Origin: Rhodoferax sp.
GTDB taxonomy: Bacteria; Pseudomonadota; Gammaproteobacteria; Burkholderiales; Burkholderiaceae_C
Assembly (NCBI RefSeq): GCF_013297935.1
Contig: NZ_JAAFIX010000001.1
Span: 310,001 to 374,000 of the forward strand
DNA length: 64,000 nt
Direction: 5' to 3'
Shown one piece after another: positions 35,775 to 44,140 of the stretch (within the stretch, counting starts at the first letter, position 1; every line of letters begins with the position of its first letter). Both the position numbers and the translations under genes were made by a program. The notes under the pieces are model-generated. The model was given only the letters and a program-made list of their open reading frames with translations, searched no databases and was not told the origin of the DNA.

Positions 35775-37337
35775 ATGAGCTCACCCGCTGCTTACTCTGC
35801 GCCCGCGCCCCTGGAGGGATCGGCGCGCCTGTGGGGCACCATCGCATTGTCCGCCGCCACGTTCATGAACGTGCTGGACTCCTCGATTGCCAACGTGTCC
35901 TTGCCCGCCATTGCCGGTGACCTCGGGGTCAGCTCCAGCCAGGGCACCTGGGTCATCACCAGCTTTGGCGTGGCCAACGCGATTGCTTTGCCGCTCACCG
36001 GCTGGTTGTCACAGCGCTTCGGGCAAGTGCGTCTGTTCGTGACCAGCGTGTTGCTCTTTGTGCTCTCCAGCTGGTTGTGCGGCATTGCGCCCAACATGCC
36101 GTTTCTAATTGGTGCCCGCGCGCTACAAGGCTTTGTGGCCGGCCCCATGATGCCGCTGGCCCAAACGCTGCTGCTGTCCAGCTACCCTCCCGCCCTTGCG
36201 GGCCTGGCCATGGCGCTCTGGGCCATGACCACGCTGGTCGCGCCGGTGATGGGGCCGCTCCTGGGCGGCTGGATCACCGACAACGCGCACTGGGGATGGA
36301 TCTTCTTCATCAACGTGCCCATCGGCATCGTGGCCGGGTTCATCACCTGGAGCATCTTCCACAAGCGTGAGACGCAAACCCGCAAGCTGCCAATCGATAC
36401 CGTCGGCCTGGCACTGCTGGTGATTGCGGTAACCGCTATTCAAATGATGCTGGACTTGGGCAAAGAGCTGGATTGGTTTCACTCCAACGAGATCATTGCG
36501 CTCACGGTGCTCTCGGTAGTGGCTTTTGCCTTCCTGATTGCCTGGGAGCTCACGGACAAGCACCCGGTGGTGGATTTGAAGCTCTTCAAGGGGCGCAACT
36601 TTTTGACGGGCACCGTGGCCATGTCGATTGCCTACGGCCTGTTTATGGGCAACATCGTGCTGCTGCCGCTGTGGCTGCAAAGTTTCATGGGCTACACCGC
36701 CACCCAGGCGGGCATGCTGATGGCGCCGGTGGGGATTTTTGCCATTATTTTGTCGCCCATCATCGGCAAAAACATCGCCAAGTTCGACACCCGCCGCCTG
36801 GCCACCCTCGCCTTTCTGGTGTTTGCGCTGGTGCTGTGGATGCGATCGCACTTCAGCACACTGTCAGACTTCAACACCATGATGATTCCGACGCTGATTC
36901 AAGGCATTGCACTGGCGCTGTTTTTCATTCCGCTGACCAGCATCATTCTGGGTGGCTTGCCGGGCGACAAAATAGCTTCAGCCTCGGGTTTAAGCAGCTT
37001 CTGCCGGGTGTTGTTCGGCTCCTTCGGCACCTCGATCTCGGTGACCGTGTGGCAAGACCGCACCACCTTGCACCACGCCCAGCTCACCGAGATGATCAAC
37101 CGTGGCAGCACCGCCTCCAACAGTGCGCTGTCGGGCTTGAATGCCGCCGGTCTGAGCACCGAGCAGGCCCTGAGTCAGATCAACCGCATGATTGACCAGC
37201 AGGCCGCCACGCTGGCGGCCAACGATGTGTTCTACGCCTCGGCCTTGATCTTTATAGCTCTCATCCCGCTGGTGTGGCTCTCGCGCCCTGCCAAGGCTGG
37301 TGCCGGTGCGTCAGGCGCAGCGGCCGGTGCCCACTGA
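35775..37337 (+). CDS. emrB: EmrB/QacA-type DHA2 MFS drug transporter
   Basis: This 520-residue inner-membrane proton antiporter has 14 predicted helices. The DHA2 motifs are LDSSIANVSLPAIAGDL in TM1, SFGVANAIALPLTGWLSQRFGQVR (motif A), and APVMGPLLGGWITDNAHWGWIFFINVPIG (motif C and following). Together with the adaptor and outer-membrane lipoprotein it forms a tripartite exporter of hydrophobic drugs or aromatic compounds. It is the last gene of the operon, followed by a bidirectional terminator. Confidence 0.92.
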   Translation: MSSPAAYSAPAPLEGSARLWGTIALSAATFMNVLDSSIANVSLPAIAGDLGVSSSQGTWVITSFGVANAIALPLTGWLSQRFGQVRLFVTSVLLFVLSSWLCGIAPNMPFLIGARALQGFVAGPMMPLAQTLLLSSYPPALAGLAMALWAMTTLVAPVMGPLLGGWITDNAHWGWIFFINVPIGIVAGFITWSIFHKRETQTRKLPIDTVGLALLVIAVTAIQMMLDLGKELDWFHSNEIIALTVLSVVAFAFLIAWELTDKHPVVDLKLFKGRNFLTGTVAMSIAYGLFMGNIVLLPLWLQSFMGYTATQAGMLMAPVGIFAIILSPIIGKNIAKFDTRRLATLAFLVFALVLWMRSHFSTLSDFNTMMIPTLIQGIALALFFIPLTSIILGGLPGDKIASASGLSSFCRVLFGSFGTSISVTVWQDRTTLHHAQLTEMINRGSTASNSALSGLNAAGLSTEQALSQINRMIDQQAATLAANDVFYASALIFIALIPLVWLSRPAKAGAGASGAAAGAH

Positions 37338-37374
37338 GCCCAGCTACCTGCGCGGCGGTGGCCGCAGGCATAAA

Positions 37375-37400
37375 AAAAACGGGGCCGAGGCCCCGTTTTT
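37375..37400. terminator. Bidirectional terminator
   Basis: The stem ACGGGGCC/GGCCCCGT with A and T runs on either side serves emrB (+) and the convergent membrane-protein gene (-). Confidence 0.85.
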
Positions 37401-37419
37401 CTTTGGTGTTTGCAGCGTG

Positions 37420-37908
37420 TCAGCTCAGTTCCGGGCCCTGCGCTGTGGCAGTGCGGGTGTTGCGGTTTACACCGTTGTTCACCGACCAAGGGATAGAAGC
37501 AGCCCGGTCCAAGGGCGCCACTTTGGTCAACAACGCCTGCCAGAAAAAGCCGCTTTGGATCGCGATCACGGCAAACAGCATGTAGCTTTGCGAGCTGGAA
37601 GCCAACCAGAGGTTGTAGACCGGCATGAACACAAAGGGCGACACCAGCAAAGGCAGGCCGATGCGCAAAGCTTGCATAGACTCCAGCCCCTTGCCGAGGT
37701 TGAACAGGTCCCAGTAGTAGTTGGTAAACATGCCCAGCACCATCCAGCAACCCAGGTGCCATGCGTAAACAATGGCGTGGTTGCGCACCAGCAGAGTCAC
37801 CCAGGGCTGGGACCCCTCGTCCGCGTTCACGATAAACACCATGAACACCCCCGTGACCAAGAAGATCACGGCGTAAATGAACATCAAAAATTTAAGTGCT
37901 CTGGACAT
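37420..37908 (-). CDS. Four-helix inner-membrane protein of unknown function
   Basis: This 162-residue protein has four hydrophobic segments (LMFIYAVIFLVTGVFMVFIV, YAWHLGCWMVLGMFTNYYW, LPLLVSPFVFMPVYNLWL, and YMLFAVIAIQSGFFWQALL) and a polar C-terminal tail. I do not recognise the family. The ATG at 37908 starts just before the first helix; the frame upstream of it is Arg-rich and unlikely to be translated. It lies downstream of scoB on the same strand, 64 bp away. Confidence 0.65.
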   Translation of the reverse strand: MSRALKFLMFIYAVIFLVTGVFMVFIVNADEGSQPWVTLLVRNHAIVYAWHLGCWMVLGMFTNYYWDLFNLGKGLESMQALRIGLPLLVSPFVFMPVYNLWLASSSQSYMLFAVIAIQSGFFWQALLTKVAPLDRAASIPWSVNNGVNRNTRTATAQGPELS

Positions 37909-37972
37909 GTTTTCCCCGGGGTTAGATGCTGGGCCAATACTGCGCGTCATCTTACCCGCAAGAACCAGCGGC

Positions 37973-38611
37973 TCAGAGCAGCGGGACGCCGGTTTTCGCC
38001 TGCACCGCCTCGCGGGTGACACCCGGTGCCAGCTCCACGAGCTTCAGGCCTTCCGGGGTGACATCCATCACCGCAAGATCAGTGATGATGCGGTCCACCA
38101 CACCCACACCCGTCAGGGGCAAGGTGCAGCTGGGCAATATCTTCAGGTCCTCGGTGCCGTCTTTCTTTTTGGCCACGTGCTCCATGAGCACGATTACGCG
38201 CTTCACGCCGGCCACCAGGTCCATAGCGCCGCCCATGCCCTTGACCATCTTGCCCGGAATCATCCAGTTGGCCAGGTCGCCCTTGGCACTGACCTGCATG
38301 GCGCCCAGGATGGACAGGTTGATCTTGCCGCCGCGGATCATGGCAAAGCTCTCATGGCTGCCGAAAATACTGCTGCCCTTGATGGTGGTGACCGTTTGCT
38401 TGCCCGCATTGATGAGGTCGGCATCCACTTCGTCTTCGGTCGGAAAGGGGCCGATGCCCAGCATGCCGTTTTCGCTCTGCAGCCACACCTCTTTGTCGGC
38501 GGGCACATGGTTAGCTACCAGCGTGGGAATGCCGATTCCCAGGTTCACATAAAACCCGTCTTCCAGCTCGTGGGCTGCGCGGGCAGCCATTTGGTCTTGG
38601 TTCCAGCTCAT
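37973..38611 (-). CDS. scoB: 3-oxoacid CoA-transferase subunit B
   Basis: This 212-residue beta subunit of a family I CoA-transferase has [30 protein letters not shown] and the catalytic-Glu block [16 protein letters not shown]. The later parts are [30 protein letters not shown] and [15 protein letters not shown]. It transfers CoA between succinyl-CoA and a 3-oxoacid (acetoacetate or 3-oxoadipate). It starts 2 bp after scoA. The presence of pcaC 4 kb away makes a 3-oxoadipate role (PcaIJ) an alternative. Confidence 0.9.
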   Translation of the reverse strand: MSWNQDQMAARAAHELEDGFYVNLGIGIPTLVANHVPADKEVWLQSENGMLGIGPFPTEDEVDADLINAGKQTVTTIKGSSIFGSHESFAMIRGGKINLSILGAMQVSAKGDLANWMIPGKMVKGMGGAMDLVAGVKRVIVLMEHVAKKKDGTEDLKILPSCTLPLTGVGVVDRIITDLAVMDVTPEGLKLVELAPGVTREAVQAKTGVPLL

Positions 38612-38613
38612 GG

Positions 38614-39321
38614 TCAGACTCCTGCTTTTTCAGTGATGGTGCGTTTTTCGATGCGCTTTTCAGGCTTGGCATTGAGCACGATGCGGTGCACATAAATGCC
38701 GGGCAAGTGCACCTGGTCGGGTGCGATGTCGCCGGTTTCCACGATCTCTTCGACCTCGACCACCGTGATCTTGCCGGCCATGGCCACCGCCGGGTTGAAG
38801 TTGCGCGCGGTAAAGCGGAACTGCAGGTTGCCGGACTTGTCGGCACGGTGTGCTTTCACCAGCGCCACATCGGGCACCAGGGCGCGCTCCATGACATAGG
38901 TCTCGCCATCAAACTCGCGCAGCTCTTTGCCGTCCGCCACGATGGTGCCCACGCCGGTTTTGGTAAAGAAGGCCGGTATGCCGGCGCCCCCGGCACGCAG
39001 CTTTTCGGCCAATGTGCCTTGGGGGGTGAACTCCAGCTCCAGCTCGCCTGCCAGGTACTGGCGCTCGAACTCTTTGTTCTCGCCCACATAGCTGGAAATC
39101 ATTTTTTTGATCTGCCGGGTTTCGAGCAATTTGCCGAGGCCAAAGCCGTCCACACCCGCGTTGTTGGAGATAGCCGTGAGGTTCTTGGCGCCACTGTCCT
39201 TGAGCGCTTCAATCAGCGCCTCGGGAATGCCGCACAGGCCGAAACCGCCTACCGCCAGCAACTGGCCGTCCTCTACGATGCCTTCAAGTGCCTTGGCGGC
39301 ACTGGGATAGATTTTGTTCAC
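38614..39321 (-). CDS. scoA: 3-oxoacid CoA-transferase subunit A
   Basis: This 235-residue alpha subunit has [22 protein letters not shown] (CoA-transferase signature 1), [17 protein letters not shown], and [28 protein letters not shown]. It pairs with ScoB. The promoter region is shared with the divergent PAS-LuxR regulator and contains a TACGTA inverted repeat. Confidence 0.92.
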   Translation of the reverse strand: MNKIYPSAAKALEGIVEDGQLLAVGGFGLCGIPEALIEALKDSGAKNLTAISNNAGVDGFGLGKLLETRQIKKMISSYVGENKEFERQYLAGELELEFTPQGTLAEKLRAGGAGIPAFFTKTGVGTIVADGKELREFDGETYVMERALVPDVALVKAHRADKSGNLQFRFTARNFNPAVAMAGKITVVEVEEIVETGDIAPDQVHLPGIYVHRIVLNAKPEKRIEKRTITEKAGV

Positions 39322-39366
39322 TGCGCGTATCTCCTATGTAGATAGAAACAACATGACCGCTACGAT

Positions 39367-39388
39367 ACTACGTAACCACATACGTAGT
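39367..39388. promoter_or_regulatory. Inverted repeat, candidate site of the PAS-LuxR regulator
   Basis: ACTACGTA-N6-TACGTAGT has perfect 8-bp arms and is centred between the divergent scoA and regulator genes. Confidence 0.55.
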
Positions 39389-39433
39389 TTCTCGTAAAGC
39401 TTTTCCCGCATCCGCACCTGCTCCCGCTTTCCC

Positions 39434-39988
39434 ATGGACCTGGACTACCGCCAAGCCTTTGACCTCGCCCCGGTGGGCCTGGCGCTCTCGCGCAACCGCA
39501 CCATGATGGACTGCAACCAGCACCTGTGCGAAATGTTCGGCGCGAGCAAAGACCAGCTGGTGGGGCAGTCGTTTCAAGTGCTCTACCCCAGTGCCGACGA
39601 GTTCGAGCGCCTGGGCGCCCGCATGGCGCCGCTGCTCAACCGCAACGGAACCTATGCCGATGAGCGGATCATGAAGCGCCTGGACGGTCGTTTTAAAGGC
39701 GAAACCTTCTGGTGTCATGTGACCGGCCGGGCGCTCAACCCGAGCACCCCGCACGAGGCCGGTATCTGGACCTTTGAAGACCTGAGTGCGCGCCGACCGG
39801 TCAGCGCCGAACTCACCCCCCGCGAGCGCGAAGTCGCGGCCTACCTGCTGCAGGGCCAAACCTCCAAGCAGATCGGCAAAACCCTGGAAATCAGCCACCG
39901 CACGGTGGAGATTTACCGCGCCCGGCTGATGCGCAAGTACAAGGCGTCCACCACTGGCGACCTGGTGCACAAGCTGGCCACGCGTTAA
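39434..39988 (+). CDS. PAS-LuxR single-component transcriptional regulator
   Basis: This 184-residue protein has an N-terminal PAS domain (about 1-105: YRQAFDLAPVGLALSRNRTMMDCNQHLCEMFG, LVGQSFQVLYPS) and a C-terminal LuxR-type HTH (LTPREREVAAYLLQGQTSKQIGKTLEISHRTVEIYRARLM). There is no receiver domain, so it is a one-component sensor and not a response regulator. It is divergent from scoAB and likely controls these genes from the inverted repeat at 39367-39388. The ligand is unknown. Confidence 0.85.
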   Translation: MDLDYRQAFDLAPVGLALSRNRTMMDCNQHLCEMFGASKDQLVGQSFQVLYPSADEFERLGARMAPLLNRNGTYADERIMKRLDGRFKGETFWCHVTGRALNPSTPHEAGIWTFEDLSARRPVSAELTPREREVAAYLLQGQTSKQIGKTLEISHRTVEIYRARLMRKYKASTTGDLVHKLATR

Positions 39989-40011
39989 AAACCTGAAAAC
40001 ATCTAAATACT

Positions 40012-40058
40012 TGCATCATATTGGTGCAAACATTTGGAAAACGCACCAAAATAGTACG
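40012..40058 (+). promoter_or_regulatory. Two NtrC-like sites before a chemoreceptor
   Basis: TGCATCATATTGGTGCA (40012-40028) matches the NtrC consensus TGCACCA-N3-TGGTGCA at all but one position. CGCACCAAAATAGTACG (40042-40058) is a weaker second site. I see no good sigma-54 -24/-12 element between these and the gene. Confidence 0.4.
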
Positions 40059-40181
40059 CACAGAGCTCACAGACCCCAAGGGCGGAGCAATGCAATTTGG
40101 CAGACAGGGAGTCAGCGCACCCGCAGAGCATAGATGTACGGGCGTGGACCCCTTGTCCTAATTACAGGAGAGGTCACGCTT

Positions 40182-41777
40182 ATGAAATCCCCCACTATCG
40201 CGCGCCGGTTGCAATGGATCATTGGCATGCTCGGCGGCTTGTTGCTTGCAATAGGCGCGCTGGGGCTGACGGGCCTGTCGGCCTCCAACGCTTCACTAAA
40301 GACCGTGTATGAAGACCGGGTCATTGCACTCGGGCAGTTGGGCGAGGTCGCCCGCCTGTTGCAGCGCAACCGCAACTTACTGGCAGACTTTTTTGTCCCC
40401 CCGGGCATTACGGACCGGCAAGAACGACTGGCCGAGTTTGATGCCAACCTCCTTCAGCTCATGGAAACCTGGCAGGCGTACCAAGCCACCTACCTCACAC
40501 CTGAAGAGCAAACCTTGGCCCGCGGCTTTTTGCCGGTCTACAACAGCTTGCGGGTAGAAGGACTGCAAGCCGTGCGGGATGCCCTGGGTCGCGGGGACCT
40601 GGACACCGGAGCGCGCTTGTACCAGGAGAAGGTCAAGCCCCTGATGCCTGCGGCCATGGCGGTGCTGGCGCAGTTGGACCAGATTCAGTACCGCGTGTCC
40701 AAAGAAGAGTACGAAAGTGCACTCGACAGCTACGAAACAATGCGATGGATTTGCCTCTGGGCGATTGCCGGCGGGCTGGCAGCGGCCACTCTGCTGGGCT
40801 GGTACATGGTCCGCACACTGCACCGGCAATTGGGAGCCGAGCCCTCCGAGGTTCTGAGCATCACCAGTGCCGTTGCACGCGGGGACCTCACCAGCCACAT
40901 CCAGGTACCTCCCGACGCCCCGGAAAGCGTGATGGCCGGCATGGAACGGATGCAACTGGCACTGCAAACCATGGTGGGCACAGTGCGCGAAGGGTCTGAG
41001 AGCGTGGCCTCGGGGAGCAGCCAGATCGCCAGCGGCAGTGGCGACCTGTCCTCGCGCACCGAACGCCAGGCGAGCGCTTTGGAGCAAACCGCAGCCTCCA
41101 TGGAGCAACTGAGCGCAACCGTCCGGCAAAACGCAGACAGCGCGCAGGAAGCCTACCAACTGGCACACCACGCCGCAGGTCTGGCATCGGACGGCGGGCA
41201 GGTCGTCAGCGAAGTGGTGTCGACCATGCAAAAAATTGACGAGGCATCCCGCCGCATGGCGGCCATTCTCGGCGTGATCGACGGCATTGCGTTTCAAACC
41301 AACATCCTGGCACTGAATGCTGCGGTTGAGGCCGCGCGTGCGGGCGAGCAGGGCCGGGGTTTCGCGGTAGTTGCCAGTGAAGTCAGGTCACTCGCCGGCA
41401 GGAGCGCCGAGGCCGCCAAGGAAATCAAACTCCTGATTGCGGGCAATGTGCAGCACGTGGGAGCCGGCAGCCAGCAAGTGCAGCAGGCCGGTCTCACGAT
41501 GCACAGCATCGTGGAGTCCATCCGCCAGGTCAGCGAGCTGATGGACACCATTCGCTCTGCCAGCGCGGAACAAGCCTCTGGCGTCTCCCAGATCGGCGAG
41601 GCCGTGGGTCATATGGACCAGACCACCCAGCAAAACGCCGCCTTGGTGGAAGAAATGTCGGCTGCCGCAGCCAGCTTGAAAGCACGGGCGCAGCAACTGG
41701 TGCAGAGCGTAGCCGCGTTCAGGACCCGCGGCGGCGCCGGGGGCGGAGGCCACTTGCAACTGGAAAACCTCGCCTGA
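40182..41777 (+). CDS. Methyl-accepting chemotaxis protein (4HB-type sensor)
   Basis: This 531-residue receptor has TM1 about residues 10-32 ([20 protein letters not shown]), a periplasmic four-helix-bundle sensor to about 187, and TM2 about 188-207 ([22 protein letters not shown]). A HAMP domain and a class-typical signalling domain with [33 protein letters not shown] across the tip follow. The ATG at 40182 is preceded by CAGGAGAGG; an earlier in-frame start (40134) is less likely. Upstream NtrC-like sites suggest nitrogen-limited expression. The sensor domain is unlike the island receptor at 18541. Confidence 0.88.
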   Translation: MKSPTIARRLQWIIGMLGGLLLAIGALGLTGLSASNASLKTVYEDRVIALGQLGEVARLLQRNRNLLADFFVPPGITDRQERLAEFDANLLQLMETWQAYQATYLTPEEQTLARGFLPVYNSLRVEGLQAVRDALGRGDLDTGARLYQEKVKPLMPAAMAVLAQLDQIQYRVSKEEYESALDSYETMRWICLWAIAGGLAAATLLGWYMVRTLHRQLGAEPSEVLSITSAVARGDLTSHIQVPPDAPESVMAGMERMQLALQTMVGTVREGSESVASGSSQIASGSGDLSSRTERQASALEQTAASMEQLSATVRQNADSAQEAYQLAHHAAGLASDGGQVVSEVVSTMQKIDEASRRMAAILGVIDGIAFQTNILALNAAVEAARAGEQGRGFAVVASEVRSLAGRSAEAAKEIKLLIAGNVQHVGAGSQQVQQAGLTMHSIVESIRQVSELMDTIRSASAEQASGVSQIGEAVGHMDQTTQQNAALVEEMSAAAASLKARAQQLVQSVAAFRTRGGAGGGGHLQLENLA

Positions 41778-41798
41778 GCCACCCGCGGTCCCGCCGCA

Positions 41799-42248
41799 TC
41801 AAGCGCCCTGTAGTCGGATGCGCAGTTCGGCGTTTTCCTGCTCCAGCACCGCCATGCGTTGCCCGCTCACAGCGAGCTGCAGCAGTGCGGCCTGCAATTC
41901 GGCGGTCAGGCGCTCCACCTCTTCTGCCAGCGAGTCGGCCACCACGGTGACCCGCTCACGAGTTGCTACACGGGTGCCGGCGAGCTGAGTCGCCAACTGG
42001 TCCAACCAAGCCAAAACTTGCACCCGCGTGGTGTCTTTGTGCAAGGGGGTTTGCAGGGTGGCTTTTTTGACATCGGCCCGGCGGCAGAGTTCGGACTGGG
42101 TGACACGCCCGTGGTTGTAGGGGTAGACCCCTTGGTGGGCCGCAATATCAGCCTCAATGTCGGCCATGGCAGCGCGCAAGCGGGCCAAAGCGGCCGCCGT
42201 GCGGGGGTTGGCGTTGTCAGCGCAGGGCAAAAGGTGGGGTTGAGTCAT
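41799..42248 (-). CDS. Helix-turn-helix/coiled-coil hypothetical protein
   Basis: This 149-residue protein has an N-terminal part with a DNA-binding-like helix-turn-helix (TQSELCRRADVKKATLQTP) and a C-terminal half that is a long heptad-rich coiled coil (ERVTVVADSLAEEVERLTAELQAALLQL, ending RLQGA). This resembles KfrA/TnpC-like DNA-binding coiled-coil proteins, but the family is not certain. The start at 42248 is chosen because MTQP follows a poly-Phe stretch that is unlikely to be translated. Confidence 0.6.
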   Translation of the reverse strand: MTQPHLLPCADNANPRTAAALARLRAAMADIEADIAAHQGVYPYNHGRVTQSELCRRADVKKATLQTPLHKDTTRVQVLAWLDQLATQLAGTRVATRERVTVVADSLAEEVERLTAELQAALLQLAVSGQRMAVLEQENAELRIRLQGA

Positions 42249-42323
42249 GAAAAAAAACACAGCGGGTCGAAATGCTCCTGCAGTGTACTGAGGCTAGACT
42301 CCGCAGAATTTGAAAGACCCGAT

Positions 42324-42587
42324 ATGACCGACACCCCCACCACCGCCGCTTTTGAAACCGATGCTTGGCAAGCCCTCAAACAGCTGGGCGACGCTGCAGT
42401 GGCACAAGGCGGTTTGCCCGCTGTGCTGCAGATGTTCATCAGCGTGGTGACGTCTGCCGAAGAGGTCGCCCGCGTGAGCGAAGAAGCCGGCCACAGTGAC
42501 AGCATGACCAAGCAAGTGATCTCCGAGTGGCTCAGCACCCAATATGTGCCTGAAACGCTGTCGGAGCTCCAAGCCAACCAAGGCTAA
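42324..42587 (+). CDS. Small acidic conserved hypothetical protein
   Basis: This 87-residue protein is mostly helical and acidic (TDAWQALKQLGDAAVAQGGLP, VTSAEEVARVSEEAGHSDSMT). There is no signal peptide or recognised domain. It is divergent from the coiled-coil protein and overlaps the tail of the IclR remnant by 4 bp. Third-position GC supports it as a real gene. Confidence 0.6.
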   Translation: MTDTPTTAAFETDAWQALKQLGDAAVAQGGLPAVLQMFISVVTSAEEVARVSEEAGHSDSMTKQVISEWLSTQYVPETLSELQANQG

Positions 42588-42847
42588 ATCTGGTTGCGCA
42601 TGGCCCGCGCGGTTTCCTGCAGCACCGGCAGGACACGGCGCACGGCGTCTTCGGTACCCTCGTTCCCCATGAGCATGGTCACATTGAGTGCCCCATCACG
42701 CCGCCGTGCCAGTCGATCAGCGGCACCGCAACACCCCAGTAATTCAGCTCCAGCTGTTGCTCGGATACCGCCCACCCTTGCTGGCGGATACTAGCGAGCT
42801 CGACCCGCATGCGGTCTCTGCTGACAATGGAGTACTGCGTGTAGGCC
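42584..42847 (-). pseudogene. Frameshifted C-terminal fragment of an IclR-family regulator
   Basis: Directly after the pcaC stop the minus strand reads AYTQYSIVSRDRMRVELASI, then QQGWAVSEQQLELNY and GVAVPLIDWHGGVMG. It continues in another frame with ALNVTMLMGNEGTEDAVRRV, VLPVLQETARAMRNQI. Together this is the end of the IclR effector domain. One missing G in a G run near 42695 explains the frame change. The HTH and first half of the effector domain are absent, so the gene is truncated as well as frameshifted. Confidence 0.7.
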
Positions 42848-43255
42848 TTAAAGACTTGCGCCCACCACCTCGTTCGCACTGCGAAACGCTTCCACCGCCG
42901 TGGGCACCCCGCAATACACCGCGGCGTGCAGCAGCACCTCCTGAATTTCTTCGACCGTCGCACCGTTGTTCAAGGCACCGCGCACATGGCCCTTGAGTTC
43001 AATCTGTTTGCCCATGGCCGTGAGCATGGCCACGGTGATCAGGCTGCGGGTTTTCAGGTCCAGCCCCGGGCGCTGCCACACATCGCCCCAGGCAGCGCGG
43101 CTGATGTGTTCTTGGATGGGGGCGGTAAACGGCGTGGTCTTGGCCAGCGCGGCGTCTACGAAGGCATCGCCCATCACCTGCCGGCGGGTGGCCAATCCTG
43201 TCGCATAAGCATCCGGCCCGGCGGACTCAGGCAAGGGGGTTTGAGGGTCTGTCAT
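42848..43255 (-). CDS. pcaC: 4-carboxymuconolactone decarboxylase family (PcaC)
   Basis: This 135-residue AhpD-fold protein has LATRRQVMGDAFVDAALAKTTPFTAP, AWGDVWQRPGLDLKTRSLITVAMLTAMG, ELKGHVRGALNNGATVEEIQEVLLHAAVYCGVPTAVEAF. In the beta-ketoadipate pathway PcaC makes 3-oxoadipate enol-lactone. Other pca genes are not adjacent, apart from the IclR remnant and the CoA-transferase 3.5 kb away, so this may be a relic of a dispersed pca cluster. Confidence 0.85.
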   Translation of the reverse strand: MTDPQTPLPESAGPDAYATGLATRRQVMGDAFVDAALAKTTPFTAPIQEHISRAAWGDVWQRPGLDLKTRSLITVAMLTAMGKQIELKGHVRGALNNGATVEEIQEVLLHAAVYCGVPTAVEAFRSANEVVGASL

Positions 43256-43282
43256 CGGGGCTCCGAGGGGGAAAACCCGATG

Positions 43283-43375
43283 TTAGCCCGCGTGCCATTG
43301 CCCCAACTGGGATAGCAGTGCCACCAGGCCCATGCCGTTGATCACGATGCCGATGCTGGTTTTGATTTCTTTCAT
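43283..43375 (-). CDS. Possible 30-residue membrane microprotein
   Basis: An ATG at 43375 preceded by CAGGAGAAG opens a 30-codon frame with a single hydrophobic segment (IGIVINGMGLVALLSQLG). The ribosome site is convincing and the length is typical of small membrane peptides, but no homologue can be named. Confidence 0.35.
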   Translation of the reverse strand: MKEIKTSIGIVINGMGLVALLSQLGQWHAG

Positions 43376-43520
43376 GGTGCGCTTCTCCTGTACGTGGGCT
43401 GCGAGCTTGTTCGCAGTAGGATGAATACTAAAAACGATGACCGTTTGTGTAAATTCAATTAACAAAATCACACCGATAGTTTTTTTAAACAACCCGAACC
43501 ACCGACCCGACGGAGACACC

Positions 43521-44102
43521 ATGACCCCCAGCCCGCGCTACCCCCTCCCCGACCTCAACACCCTGCCCGAGGACCTGAAGGCCAAGATTTTGGAGGTGCA
43601 GGAAAAGTCAGGCTTCGTACCCCATGTTTTTCTGGCCTTCGCCCGCCGCCCTGCTGAATGGCGGGCGTTTTTTGCCTACCACGACGCCCTGATGCTGCGC
43701 GAGGGCTCCAGCCTCACCAAGGGTGAGCGCGAGATGATCATCACGACCACCAGTGCCGCCAACCAGTGCTTGTACTGCGTGGTGGCGCACGGCGCGATTC
43801 TGCGGATTTACGAGAAGAAGCCTTTGGTGGCCGACCAGGTGGCGGTGAACTACCGCAAGGCCGACATCAGCCCCCGCCAACGTGCCATGCTCGACTTCGC
43901 CATGAAGGTGTGCACCGAGAGCTACGCCGTCGAAGACGCCGACTTCACCGCCCTGCACGCCCACGGGTTTGACGATGAAGACATTTGGGACATTGCCGGC
44001 ATCACCGCCTTTTTCGGCCTCTCCAACCGCATGGCCAATGTGACCGGCATGTTGCCCAACCCCGAGTTTTACCTGCTGGGGCGCGTGCCCAAGGCCAAAT
44101 AG
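43521..44102 (+). CDS. AhpD-like peroxidase-related enzyme
   Basis: This 193-residue carboxymuconolactone-decarboxylase/AhpD-fold protein of the peroxidase-related family carries the redox motif NQCLYCVVAHGAILRIY (CxxC with following His). Other family parts are FVPHVFLAFARRPAEWRAFFAYHD, TKGEREMIITTTSAAN and FGLSNRMANVTGMLPNPEFY. It is expected to act on peroxides or related electrophiles in the cytoplasm. The ATG at 43521 is preceded by CGGAGACACC. Confidence 0.88.
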   Translation: MTPSPRYPLPDLNTLPEDLKAKILEVQEKSGFVPHVFLAFARRPAEWRAFFAYHDALMLREGSSLTKGEREMIITTTSAANQCLYCVVAHGAILRIYEKKPLVADQVAVNYRKADISPRQRAMLDFAMKVCTESYAVEDADFTALHAHGFDDEDIWDIAGITAFFGLSNRMANVTGMLPNPEFYLLGRVPKAK

Positions 44103-44140
44103 ACAGCGCAGCCTGCCCCCTCCCCAACACCCTGAGCCCT

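Noticed and set aside
40085-40105. Sigma-54 promoter before the chemoreceptor at 40182
   Set aside because: TTTGGCAGACAGGGAGTC has a partial -24 element but no GC at the -12 position.
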